From Streptomyces sp. SID13726 (GTDB lineage Bacteria > Actinomycetota > Actinomycetes > Streptomycetales > Streptomycetaceae): 64,000 nucleotides of DNA. Location of the stretch: positions 1-64,000 of the forward strand of contig NZ_JAAGLY010000010.1 in NCBI RefSeq assembly GCF_010548375.1. The letters are read 5' to 3'. Under the pieces are notes generated by a model, which was not told the origin of the DNA, did not search any database, and saw only the letters and a program-made list of their open reading frames with translations. Of the stretch, positions 25,001 through 36,300 are shown in pieces (position 1 is the first letter of the stretch; each line of letters opens with the position of its first letter). The translations under genes and the position numbers were made by a program.

Positions 25001-27316
25001 TTGGTCTTCGATGCGTTCGACGTGGCTGGTGTGGGAGGCGTAGTCGACGGGGACCTTGCGGGCGCGGATGCCGGCTGCGTTCGCGTTGTCGTGCAGGTCG
25101 TCGAGGGCGTCGGCGTCTCCGGCGACGATGGTGGAGGTGGGTCCGTTGACGGCGGCGATCTCGATACGGCCGTCGTATTCGGAGATACGGTCCTGGGCTT
25201 CGGTCAGCGGGATGGGCAGGGACATCATGCCGCCGTGGCCGGCGAGGTGCTGTCCGATGGCCTGGGAGCGGAGGGTGACGATGCGGGCGGCGTCGTCGAG
25301 GGTGAGGGCTCCGGCGATGTGGGCTGCGGCGATCTCGCCCTGGGAGTGTCCGATGACGGCGTCGGGGTGGATGCCGTGGTGCTGCCAGACGCGGGCGAGG
25401 GAGACCATGACGGCGAAGGAGGCGGGTTGTACGACGTCGACGCGGTCCAGGCCGGGGGCGCCGTCGAGTTGTCGTACGACATCGAGGAGCGACCAGTCGA
25501 CGTACTTGCCCAGTGCTTCCGCGCAGGAGTGCATCGACTCGGCGAACACGGGCTCGGTGTCGAGGAGTTGGGCTCCCATCCCGGCCCACTGGTGTCCTTG
25601 CCCCGGGAAGACGAACGCCACCTTCCCGTCCACGTCCGCCGTCCCCGTCACCAGCTGTGAGGCGGGCTGTCCCGTGGCCAGGGCCCGCAGGCCGCTGTCG
25701 TAGCCCTCGGGTGAGTCGGCGATGATCGCGGCCCGTTCGAGGAAGGTGGGGCGGCTGGTGAGGAGGGCGTGGGCGACCTGGCCGGGGTCGGGGGTGGGGT
25801 GGGTGAGGAGGCGTTCGGCCTGGTCGCGCAGGGCGCCCGGGGTCTTGGCGGAGAGCAGCCACGGTGCCGTGACCTCGGACGCGGGCGCCGGGTTCTCCTG
25901 GTCCGGGGCCTGCTCCAGGATGATGTGGGCGTTGGTGCCGCTGACGCCGAAGGAGGAGACGGCGGCCCGGCGGGGACGTTCGACGGTGGGCCAGTCGCGG
26001 GCCTCGGTGAGGAGTTCGACCGCGCCGGCGTTCCAGTCGACCTTGGTGGAGGGCTGGTCGACGTGGAGGGTCTTCGGCAGGACTCCGTGGCGGATGGCCT
26101 CGACCATCTTGATGATCCCGGCGACTCCGGCGGCGGACTGGGCGTGGCCGATGTTGGACTTCAACGAGCCCAGCCACAACGGCTGTTCCGCTGAGCGGTT
26201 CTTGCCGTAGGTGGCCAGCAGTGCCTGGGCCTCGATCGGGTCGCCCAGTGTCGTCCCCGTGCCGTGACCCTCCACCGCGTCGACATCGGCGGAGGTGAGA
26301 CCGGAGTTGGCGAGGGCGGCGCGGATCACCCTTTGCTGGGAAGGGCCGTTGGGGGCGGTGAGGCCGTTGGAGGCGCCGTCCTGGTTGATGGCCGAACCCC
26401 GTACGACCGCCAGCACCGGGTGGCCCAGGCGCCGTGCGTCCGAGAGGCGCTCGACCAGGATCGTGGCGACGCCCTCGGCCCAGCCGGTGCCGTCGGCCGC
26501 GTCGGCGTACGCCTTGCAGCGGCCGTCGGTGGCGAGGGCGCGCTGGCGGGAGAACTCCACGAAGACACCCGGGGTCGCCATGATCGCGGCGCCGCCCGTG
26601 AGGGCCATGTCGATCTCGCCGCCGCGCAGGGCCTGTATGGCGAGGTGCAGGGCGACCAGGGAGGAGGAGCAGGCGGTGTCGAGGGTGACGGCCGGGCCCT
26701 CCAGGCCGAGGGTGTAGGAGATGCGGCCGGAGGCGACCGCGCCCGCGGTGCCGGTGCTGAGGTAGCCCTCGACCTCGGGCGGGGCGTTCTCCATGTCGGG
26801 GGCGTAGTCGTGGTACATCACGCCCGTGTACACGCCGACCCGCTGGCCCTTGAGCCGGGTCGGGTCGATGCCGGCGCGTTCGAAGGACTCCCACGAGGTC
26901 TCCAGGAGGAGGCGCTGCTGGGGGTTCATCGAGAGGGCCTCGCGCTGGTTGATGCCGAAGAACCCGGCGTCGAACTCGCCCGCCCCGTGCAGGAATCCGC
27001 CCTCCCGGGTGGCGGAGGTACCGGAGCGTTCGGGGTCGGCGTCGAAGAGGCGTTCCAGGTCCCAGCCGCGGTCCTCGGGGAACCCGGAGACCGCGTCACG
27101 GCCCTCGGCGACCAGGTTCCACAGTTCGTCGGGGGTGGTGACCCCGCCGGGCAGCCGGCAGGCCATGCCGACGATCGCGATCGGCTCGGCCCGCGCGGCC
27201 TCGAACTCGCCGAGCCGTTCCTTGGTCTGCTTCAGGTCGACGAGCGCGCGCTTGAGGTAGTCGCGCAGCTTCTGCTCACCGGCCGAACCGGCGTTGGGTG
27301 TCACGTCGTTGGACAT
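22046..27316 (-). CDS. type I PKS, module 3 (KS-AT-DH-KR-ACP)
   Basis: 1756 residues. N-terminal docking helix (KLRDYLKRALVDLKQTKERL), KS (about 44-470) with CSSS, EGHGTGT and KSNIGH; AT (about 570-860) with GHSQGE and YASH, so methylmalonyl-CoA; DH (about 930-1210) with intact HAVSGTVLVP and LLDSALH, so active; KR (about 1350-1545) with GGTGTLG, FSSAAG and NYAAAN and an Asp in VLQDAVI, the B-type pattern; ACP near 1662 with GFDSLTA. Expected product is an alpha-methyl trans double bond. Residues 1215-1380 share a nearly identical DNA block with module 1. It ends 33 bp before the module 4 gene. Confidence 0.93.
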   Translation of the reverse strand: MSNDVTPNAGSAGEQKLRDYLKRALVDLKQTKERLGEFEAARAEPIAIVGMACRLPGGVTTPDELWNLVAEGRDAVSGFPEDRGWDLERLFDADPERSGTSATREGGFLHGAGEFDAGFFGINQREALSMNPQQRLLLETSWESFERAGIDPTRLKGQRVGVYTGVMYHDYAPDMENAPPEVEGYLSTGTAGAVASGRISYTLGLEGPAVTLDTACSSSLVALHLAIQALRGGEIDMALTGGAAIMATPGVFVEFSRQRALATDGRCKAYADAADGTGWAEGVATILVERLSDARRLGHPVLAVVRGSAINQDGASNGLTAPNGPSQQRVIRAALANSGLTSADVDAVEGHGTGTTLGDPIEAQALLATYGKNRSAEQPLWLGSLKSNIGHAQSAAGVAGIIKMVEAIRHGVLPKTLHVDQPSTKVDWNAGAVELLTEARDWPTVERPRRAAVSSFGVSGTNAHIILEQAPDQENPAPASEVTAPWLLSAKTPGALRDQAERLLTHPTPDPGQVAHALLTSRPTFLERAAIIADSPEGYDSGLRALATGQPASQLVTGTADVDGKVAFVFPGQGHQWAGMGAQLLDTEPVFAESMHSCAEALGKYVDWSLLDVVRQLDGAPGLDRVDVVQPASFAVMVSLARVWQHHGIHPDAVIGHSQGEIAAAHIAGALTLDDAARIVTLRSQAIGQHLAGHGGMMSLPIPLTEAQDRISEYDGRIEIAAVNGPTSTIVAGDADALDDLHDNANAAGIRARKVPVDYASHTSHVERIEDQLATLLWELSPQAPKIPMFSTYQAAWLDENTPLTGAYWYNNLRHQVRFAESVEALIGEEYRAFIEISAHPVLTTAVQDLLDTHADTPTVTTGTLRRGDDTPTRLHTSLATVQTRGLALAWHLPAQPHTDLPTYPFQRKHYWLETPSPRGDLGASGLDSADHPLLGAVVELPDSDGVLMTAQLSLKSHPWLADHAVSGTVLVPGAALVELAVQAGERVGAGAVDELVVEAPLVVPSAGTVRVQVSAGAVDELGRRSVTVHSRGTDAEGWTRHATGFLAVPAAPDTADLTAWPPPGAEELSVADFYDLRYVAGYEYGPVFQGLRKVWRRGEELFAELALATEAAQDAAAFALHPALLDSALHTAAFGEQRQVPDDRTLLPFAWNDVTVHATGATALRVRLTPAGPDAVSLHAADTTGAPVVSVGSLSFRAVDPTALAGGGIADALFRLEWQPVRTPDTVTTQDWPVLDLTDRTNADIRELTGEVLTAVQTHLAGTTEPDNTRLVILTTNAQHNPAHAAVHGLIRTAQNEHPDRIILIDTDTQSRDLLNTALATGEPQLTLTHGTITTPRLTRANPTTTTTPLNPHGTALITGGTGTLGALTAHHLITHHGIRHLHLVSRRGPAAPGADSLVEELTGLGAQVSVSAADVADPAQLAAVLDRIDPAHPLTAVIHTAGVLQDAVITAQTPEHLDTVLTPKTDAARTLHELTKDQDLAAFVLFSSAAGTFGNPGQANYAAANAALDAYAHQLRAQGVPAVSLAWGLWADASGMTGHLDGGDQSRMSRQGALALSAEEGMALLDAGIGSGEAALVTSRMNFPALRAAAAEGQLPVVFKGLVSPPRKAAHSVSESQESLADRLAALPEEDRRRRVLDLVRTHASTVLGDVPVRPEQPFKDVGFDSLTAVELRNRLATATGVRLPATLIFDYPSPAVLARHLLAELLPEPERASEATAPAGLVPEEPADDGALDLIAAMDTDDLVARALGAVGN
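23175..23668. repeat. module 3 copy of a near-identical 494-bp block
   Basis: This block, covering the DH-KR linker and KR N-terminus of module 3, matches 33796-34289 in module 1 at all but about three positions by eye, far above the flanking DNA. It reads on the coding strand with an unusual run of ACC/AAC/CAC codons. Confidence 0.85.
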
Positions 27317-27383
27317 GCTGGGTCTGCCCCTTCAAGGCGTCTTCAAGGCGTTGGCGGTGGATGGGCCGGCTGCGGCGGTGGCG

Positions 27384-30300
27384 TCAGGACAGACCCAGCT
27401 CACCGTCCATGAGCTGGAAGATCTCTTCGTCGGTGGCGGCGTCGAGGTCGAGGGAGTCGCCCGTCCCGGTGGTGAGCGTGGTCGTGGCGGCGGGTGCCGC
27501 GCCGAGCCGTGCCGCCAGGTCGAGCAGCCGGGCCCCGACCTGGGCGCGGGCGCCCTCGTCGGCCGGGGACAGGGCGGCCAACGCCTGCTCCAGCGAGTCG
27601 AGTCCGGCGGTCGCCGCTTCTCGTGCGACCGAATCCTCCTGGCCCGCCTCGCCGGTGATGCCCAGCTCCTCGATCAGCCGGTCCGCCAGTTCGGCGGGGG
27701 TCGGGTGGTCGAAGATCAGCGTGGCCGGGAGGCGGACGCCGGTCGCGGTGGCCAGGCGGTTGCGCAGCTCCACGGCGGCGAGCGAGTCGAAGCCGGCGTC
27801 CTTGAACGCGGCCTCGGCGCCGATCGCCCGTGCGGTGGCGTGGCCCAGTACGGCCGCTGCCTGGGTGCGCACCAACTCGACGACGGTGTCGAGCCGTTCG
27901 GCCGGGCCGAGGGCGGCGAGCCGGTCGGCGAGGGACTGCTCGGCGGTCCCCGAGGCGGCCCGGGTGGCCTTGCGCGGTATCCGCACCAGCGCCCTGAGCA
28001 GCGCCGGCACCTCGGCGTCCGAACCGGCCCTGGCGCGCAGTCCGGCCAGGTCGAGACGGGCCGTGACCAGCGCGGCCTCCTCGGAGCGCAGGCCCGCGTC
28101 GAGCAGGGTGAGGGCCAGCGCGGTGGGCATGGCGGCGATACCGGTACGGCGGCCACGTTCCAGGTCGGCCGTGCCGAGCTCGCCGGTCATCCCGCTGGCC
28201 TCCTCCCACAGCCCCCAGGCCAGCGAGATCGCCGGGGTGCCCTCGGCGCGGTAGCGGTGGGCCAGCGCGTCCAGGGCGGTGTTGGCCGCCGCGTAGTTGG
28301 CCTGCCCGGGGTTGCCGAGGGTGCCGGCGGCGGAGGAGAACAGCACGAAGGCCGCCAGGTTCTGATCCTTCGTCAGTTCATGCAGGGTGTGCGCCGCCTC
28401 CGTCTTCGGGGCGAGGACCGCGGCCAGGTGTTCGGGGGTCTGGGCGGTGATCACCCCGTCCTTGATGACACCGGCCGTGTGGATGACCGCGGTGAGCGGA
28501 TGGGCGGAGTCGATCTCACCCAGTACGGCGGCGAGTTGGTCCGGGTCGGCCACGTCCGCCGCGCCGACGGTGACCCGGGCGCCGAGCCCGGTCAGCTCCT
28601 CGACGAGGGCGTCCGCTCCGGGCGCGGCCGGGCCGCGGCGGCTGACCAGCAGCAGGTGCCGGATGCCGTGCTCGGTGACCAGGTGCCTCGCGACCAGGGC
28701 GCCGAGGGTGCCGGTGCCTCCGGTGACCAGGGCGGTGCCGTCGGCGTCGAGCGGGCCCGGTCCTTCGGGCACCTCGGCACGGACCAGGCGCGGTACCGCG
28801 ATCGTGCCGTCGGCCAGGGCGAGTTGGGGCTCGCCGGTGGCCAGCGCGGCGCCCAGCAGGGGGCGGCTGACGTCGTCGCAGGCGACCAGGACCAGCCGGT
28901 CCGGGTGCTCGTTCTGCGCGGTGCGCACCAGCCCCCACACCGCCGCGTGGGCCGGGTCCAGGCGGGTGTCCCGGGTGAGGACGACCAGCCGGGCGTCCGC
29001 GGGGCCGTCCGACAGGTGGGCCTGCACGGCGGCCAGGACCTCGGCCGTGAGGCCGTGCACGTCCGTGTCGCGGGCGAGGAGGGCGCGGCACGAGAGGTCC
29101 AGGACCGGCCAGTCGGCGCCGGCCGACTCCTCCGGCGTACGGATCTGCTGCCACTCCGTGCGGAACAGCGAGTCGCGCAGCAGCCCGTCCGCCGTCCCCA
29201 ACTGCCGTGGGTCCACGGCCCGGAAGGACAGCGAGCCCACCGTCACCACCGGCGCGCCCGTGGCGTCGGCGGCCGTCACGGACACCGCGTCACCGCCGAG
29301 CCGGGTGATCCGCACCCGCAGGGCGGCGGCCCCGGTCGCGTGCAGGGTGACCCCGTTCCACGCGAACGGCAGCAGCACCCGGCCGGGTTCGGTCTCGGCG
29401 ACCGCGCCGAAGCTGGTGGCGTGCAGGGCCGCGTCCAGCAGCGCCGGGTGCAGCCCGTAGGCGCCGGCGTCCGGGGCGGTGCCCTCGGGCAGGGCGACCT
29501 CGGCGTACGTCTCCTCGCCGCGCCGCCACACCTCGCGCAGGCCCCGGAAAGCGGGCCCGAAGTCGTGTCCGGCGGCGGCCTGGCGGTCGTAGAAGCCCTC
29601 GATGCCGACGCGCTCGGCGTCCCGCGGCGGCCACGCCGTCAGCGGGGCGCCGGTCCCGGTGGCGGGGGAGGGGCTGACGGACCCGGCCGCGTGCCGGACC
29701 CAGTCGGCGTCCTCGCCGGTCCGGGAGTGGATGCTCACCGGTCGCCGCCCGGCCGTGCCCTCGGCGGCGCCGACCTGGACGCGCACCTCGACACCACCGC
29801 GCGGCGGCAGCACCATCGGCGCCTCCAGGACCAGCTCCTCCAGATGGTCTGCGCCCGCCCGTTCCCCGGCCCGCGCCGCCAGTTCGACCAGCCCGGTCCC
29901 CGGCACCAGCACGGTGCCGGACTTGGCGTGGTCGGCGAGCCAGGCGTGCGCGGCCGTCGCGGCGGAGAGCCGGGCGGTGGCCAACACCCCGCCGCCGTCC
30001 GGGAGTTCCACCACCGCGCCGAGCAGCGGGTGCCCGGCGTCGGCGAGCCCGAGAGCCGTCACGTCGGAGGCGCCCGCGCTCATCTCGGCCCAGTAGCGCT
30101 CCCGTTGGAAGGCGTACGTCGGCAGGTCCACCCGCCGCGCCTCCTCGACCGGGCCGGTCAGACCGTCGGCCGCGCCCCGGACGTACAACCCGGCGACGGC
30201 CGCGAGCAGCGTCGCGGGCTCGGGGCGCTGCCGGCGCAGCCCGGGCAGGAAGGCGACGGAGCCGCCCTCGCCGAGCGCGTCCACCGTCTCCCGCGCCATC

Positions 30301-33300
30301 GCGGTCAGCACGGCGTCCGGCCCGATCTCCAGGAAGTGCCCGGCACCGCGCCCGCGGACATGCCGTACCGCGTCCGCGAAGCGCACCGCCTCGCGCACAT
30401 GGCGCGACCAGTAGTCGGCGGAGCCCAGCTCGGCCGGGCCCGCGTCCGCGCCGGTCAGCGTCGACACGACGGGGATGCGCGGCTCGTGGAAGTCCAGCGT
30501 GGCCGCTACCGCCCGGAACTCCGCCAGCATCGGCTCCATGCGCGCCGAGTGGAACGCGTGGCTCACCCGCAGCCGCTTGGTCTTGCGGCCCTGCGCGGCG
30601 AGCGCGTCGACGACCGCGAGGACCGCGTCCTCGTCGCCCGACACCACGACCGCCTCGGGCCCGTTGACCGCCGCGATCCCGGCGCCGCCGTCGGTCGGCA
30701 GCAACGGCCGTACGTCCGCCTCGGCGGCCTGTACGGCGACCATCGCGCCGCCCTCCGGCAGGGCCTGCATCAGCCTGCCCCGCGCGGCGACGAGGCGGGC
30801 CCCGTCGGCCAGCGAGTACACGCCCGCCACATGAGCGGCGGCCAGCTCGCCGATGGAGTGCCCGGCCACGAAGTCCGGCCGCACGCCCCACGATTCGACC
30901 AGCCGGAACAGCGCCACCTGCACGGCGAACAGCGCGGACTGCGTGTACACCGTGCGATGCAGCAGTACGGCCGCCTCGGTGCCGTCGGCCGCGAACACCA
31001 CCTCCCGCACCGGCAGCGGCACATGGCCCGCCAGCTCCCGGTCCAGCTCCGCGCAGGCGGCGTCGAAGACCTCGGCGTACACCGGGTACGTCTCGTACAA
31101 CTCACGGCCCATTCCGGCCCGTTGGCTGCCCTGCCCGGTGAACAGGAACGCCGTGCGGCCCGACGCGGGACCGCCCGTGACCACCGCGCCCGGTGTCTCG
31201 CCCGCCGCCAACGCGTCGAGTCCGTTGAGGAGTTCGTCCCGGCCGTCCGCGATGACGACGGCCCGCTCGTCGAGCGCCGCCCGCGAGGTCAGCAGGGAGT
31301 GCGCGAGGCCGCCGAGGTCCGCCGACCCGTCCCGCACCCACTGGGCGAGCCGTGCCGCCTGTCCGGCCAGCGCCTCGGGGGTCTTCGCCGAGAGGGCGTA
31401 CGGCAGCACACCGCCCTGCGGCACGGCCTCCGACTCCGGCTGTTCCGGGGCCTGTTCGATGATGACGTGGGCGTTGGTGCCGCTGACGCCGAAGGAGGAG
31501 ACGGCGGCCCGGCGCGGACGCTCGACGCCCGGCCAGTCACGGGCCTCGGTGAGGAGTTCCACCGCGCCCGAGTCCCAGTCGACCTTGCTGGACGGCCGGT
31601 CCACGTGCAGCGTCCTCGGCAGCACCCCGTGCCGGATCGCCTCGACGACCTTGATGATGCTCGCGGCACCGGCCGCACCCTGGGTGTGCCCGATGTTGGA
31701 CTTCAACGAGCCCAGCCACAAAGGCTGTTCTGCTGAGCGGTCCTTGCCGTAGGTGGCGAGCAGCGCCTGGGCCTCGATCGGGTCGCCCAGCGTCGTCCCC
31801 GTGCCGTGCGCCTCCACCAGGTCCACCTCGGACGCGGCGAGACCGGCGTCGGCCAGCGCGGCACGGATCACCCGCTGCTGGGAAGGGCCGTTGGGGGCGG
31901 TGAGGCCGTTGGAGGCGCCGTCCTGGTTGACGGCCGAGCCGCGCACCACCGCCAGCACCGGGTGCCCGAGCCGCTCCGCGTCCGACAGCCGCTCGACCAG
32001 CAGCAGGGCCACGCCCTCCGCCCAGCCGGTGCCGTCGGCCGCGTCCGCGAACGCCTTGCAGCGCCCGTCCGACGACAGCCCGCGCTGCCGCGAGAACTCC
32101 ACGAACGCGTCCGGCGTCGTCATCACCGCGACCCCGCCGGCCAGCGCCATCGTCGACTCGCCGCCCCGCACCGACTGCGCGGCCAGATGCAGCGCGACCA
32201 GCGAGGACGAGCAGGCCGTGTCGACGGTGAGGGCCGGGCCCTCCAGTCCGAGCGTGTAGGAGATGCGGCCCGAGGCGACGCTGCCGGAGGTGCCGGTCAG
32301 CCGGTAGCCCTCCAGTTCGCCCGCGCCGTGCTGCAACCGCAGTGTGTAGTCACGGTCGTTGACCCCGACGAACACCCCGACCCGCTCACCGCGCAGCCCG
32401 GTCGGATCGATCCCGGCCCGCTCGAACGTCTCCCACGTCGTCTCCAGCAGCAGCCGCTGCTGCGGGTCCATGGCGACGGCCTCCCGCGGCGAGATCCCGA
32501 AGAACCCCGCGTCGAACCGCGTCGCCGTGTCCAGGAAGGCACCGTTGCGGGCGTACGACGTCCCCAGGTGCTCGGGGTCCGGGTCGTAGATCCCCTCCAG
32601 GTCCCAGCCGCGGTCCTCGGGGAAGCCGCCGATCACGTCGACACCGTCGGCGACGATCCGCCACAGCTCCTCCGGCCCGTCGGCGCCGCCCGGGAACCGG
32701 CAGCCCATCGCGACGATGACGATCGGGTCCTCGTCGTCCCCGGCCGCCCGCGCCACGACAGCCTGCTGTACGGCGCTCTCCTCGCCGCCGACCAGGTCCG
32801 CGAGCAGCTTGAGGGCCAGGGCGGACGGCGTCGGGTAGTCGAAGACCAGCGTCGTGGGCAGGGTCAGTCCGGTCCGCTTGCCGATCCGGTTGCGCAGTTC
32901 CACGGCCGTCAGCGAGTCGAACCCGGCGTCCTTGAACGCCCGCCGCTCGCCCACCGCGTCCGAGGAGTCGTGCCCCAGGACGGCGGCCGCCTCGCTCCGG
33001 ACCAGCTCCACGAGGGTCTGCTCCCGCTCGGCGGCCGGCAGCGCGGCCAGCCGCTGGGCGAGGGTGCCGCCCCCGGCCGCCGGCTCGTCGCCGCCGCGCG
33101 CCGCGGCCCGCCGCAGCGGACGCACCAGCGACCGCAGCAGCAACGGCACCGGCTCCGTGGCCGACCGGGCCCGCAGCCCCGCGAGATCGAGCCGCGCGGT
33201 CACGAACGCCGGCTCGTCCGACCCGATGCCCGCGTCGAGCAGGGCCATACCGGTCTCCGCCGAGAGCCCCAGCATCCCGTCCCGCCGGTGCCGACGCAGC

Positions 33301-36300
33301 GCCGTCTCGTCCAGGTGCGCGGTCATCCCGCTCACGTCGGACCAGTAACCCCAGGCGAGGGAGACGGCGGGGACGCCTTCGGCGCGGAGTTGGTGGGCGT
33401 AGGCGTCGAGGGCGGCGTTGGCGGCGGCGTAGTTGGCCTGTCCGGGGTTGCCGAGGGTGCCTGCCGCCGAGGAGAACAGCACGAAGGCGGCGAGCTCCTG
33501 CCCGTTCGTCACCTCCCGCAGATTCCGGGCCGCGTCGATCTTCGCCCGGAACGCGGTGTCCAGGCGCTCGGCGTTCTGCGCGGTGATGATCCCGTCGTCG
33601 AGGACACCGGCGGTGTGGATGACCGCGGTGAGCGGGTGCTCGGGGTCGATCTGCCCCACCGCGGCGGTGAGTTGACCGAGATCGGCGGCGTCCGCCGCAC
33701 TGATCGTCACCTGCGCGCCGAGCCCGGTCAGCTCCTTGCGCAGACTCTCGGCACCCGGCGACTGGAGCCCCCGCCTGCTGAGCAGCAGGAGGTGGCGGAT
33801 GCCGTGGTGGGTGATGAGGTGGTGTGCGGTGAGGGCGCCGAGGGTGCCGGTGCCGCCGGTGATGAGGGCGGTGCCGTGGGGGTTGAGGGGTGTTGTTGTG
33901 GTGGTCGTGTTGGCTCGGGTGAGTCGGGGGGTGGTGATGGTGCCGTGGGTGAGGGTGAGTTGGGGTTCGCCGGTGGCGAGGGCGGTGTTGAGGAGGTCGC
34001 GGCTTTGGGTGTCGGTGTCGATGAGGATGATGCGGTCGGGGTGTTCGTTCTGGGCCGTACGGATGAGTCCGTGGACGGCTGCGTGGGCGGGGTTGTGCTG
34101 GGCGTTGGTGGTGAGGATGACGAGGCGGGTGTTGTCGGGTTCGGTGGTTCCGGCGAGGTGTGTCTGGACGGCGGTGAGTACCTCACCCGTGAGTTCGCGG
34201 ATGTCGGCGTCGGTGCGGTCGGTGAGGTCGAGGACGGGCCAGTCCTGTGCGGTGACCGTGTCCGGGGTACGGACCGGCTGCCACTCCACCCGGAACAGCG
34301 CGTTGCGCAACTCGTCGGTGTCAGCCCCGAGTTCGGCGGGATCGACCGCCCGGAACGACACCTCGCGGACACACAGCACCGGTGAACCTGAGGGATCGGA
34401 GGCCGCCACGGACACGGTCCCGTCGTCCTGCGGCATGATCCGCACCCGCAGGATCCGCGCGCCGGACGCGTAGAGCGAGAAGCGGCGCCAGGTGTGCGGC
34501 AGCAGCACCTTGCCGTCCTGCCGGGCCCGGCCCAGCGGCCCGAACGCGGCTGCCTTCAGGACCGTGTCGAGCAGCGTCGGATGCAGCGCGAAGTCCGCCC
34601 CGTCGGGCCCGACCTCCGGCAGCACCGCCTCCGCGTACACCTCGTCGCCGTGCCGCCACAGCTTCCGCAGCCCCTCGGGGAGCAGCTCGGCCGCGACCGC
34701 GTCGGCGCCGTGCGGCCGCCGTACGGTGAAGTCCCCGACGAAGGCCGGAGGCTGGGCGGAGAAACGGCCCGCAGCGTGCCGCGTCCACTCCTCGGAGCCG
34801 TCGGCACACGCGTGCACGCTGACCGCCCGGCCACCGTTGGAGGCCGGCCCGGACTCGGGCGCCCCGACCTGCACGCGGATACGCACCGAGCCGGACACGG
34901 GCAGCAGCAACGGCCGCTCCACGACGAACTCGTCCAGCACCCCCGCACCCACCTGGTCCCCGGCGTGCACGGCCATCTCGACCAGCGCCGACCCGGAGAC
35001 GGCCGACTCCTCCTCGTCCGCCAGCAGCCACGCATGCGTCTTGCGCGAGAGCCGTCCGGTCGCCAACACACCCCCGGTACCAGGGAGTTCGGCCACGGCG
35101 GCGAGCAGCGGATGCTCGTCGGCCGCCAGCCCCAGGGCACCGGCGTCGGTACCGCCGGTCGGACCCTCCAGCCAGTAGCGCTTGCGCTGGAAGGGGTAGG
35201 TGGGGAGATCGGTGTGGGCCTGTACGGGGAGGTGCCAGGTGGTCGGAACCCCTCGGGTGTGGAGAGTGGCGAGGGAGATCAGCAGACGGGTGGGGGTGTC
35301 GTCGCCGCGGCGGAGGGTGCCGGTGGTGACGGTGGGGGTGTCGGCGTGGGTGTCCAGGAGGTCCTGGACGGGGGTGGTCAGGACGGGGTGGGCGCTGACT
35401 TCGATGAAGGCGCGGTAGTCGTCCGCGATGAGGGCTTCGACGGATTCCGCGAAGCGGACCTGGTGGCGGAGGTTGTTGTACCAGTAGGCGCCGGTGAGGG
35501 GGGTGTTCTCGTTCAGCCAGGCGGCCTGGTAGGTCGAGAACATCGGAATCTGGGGTGTCTGCGGGCTCAACCCGTCGAGCAGTGCGGCGAGTTGGTCCTC
35601 GATGCGTTCGACGTGGCTGGTGTGGGAGGCGTAGTCGACGGGGACCTTGCGGGCCCGGATGCCGGCTGAGTTCGCGCTGTCGTGCAGGTCGTCGAGGGCG
35701 TCGGCGTCTCCGGCGACGATGGTGGAGGTGGGTCCGTTGACGGCGGCGATCTCGATACGGCCGTCATAGGCGGCGATACGGTCCCGAGCCTCGGCCAGCG
35801 GCACAGGCAGGGACATCATCCCGCCGAGCCCGGCGAGGTGCTGTCCGATGGCCTGCGAACGGAGGGTGACGATGCGGGCCGCGTCGTCCAGTGAGAGTGC
35901 TCCGGCGATGTGGGCTGCGGCGATCTCGCCCTGGGAGTGGCCGATGACGGCGTCGGGCTGGATGCCGTAGTGCAGCCACACCCGCGCCAGCGACACCATC
36001 ACGGCGAAGGAGGCGGGCTGTACGACGTCCACGCGGTCCAGGCCGGGGGCGCCGTCGAGTTGTCGTACGACATCGAGGAGCGACCAGTCGACGTACTTGC
36101 TCAGTGCCTCCGCGCAGGAGTGCATCGACTCGGCGAACACGGGCTCGGTGTCGAGGAGTTGGGCTCCCATCCCGGCCCACTGGTGTCCCTGCCCCGGGAA
36201 GACGAACGCCGTCTTCCCACCGACATCCGCCGTCCCCGTGACGACCTGCGCCGCCGAGGCGCCCTCGGCCAAGGCCTTGAGGCCGGTGGCGAGTTCGTCG

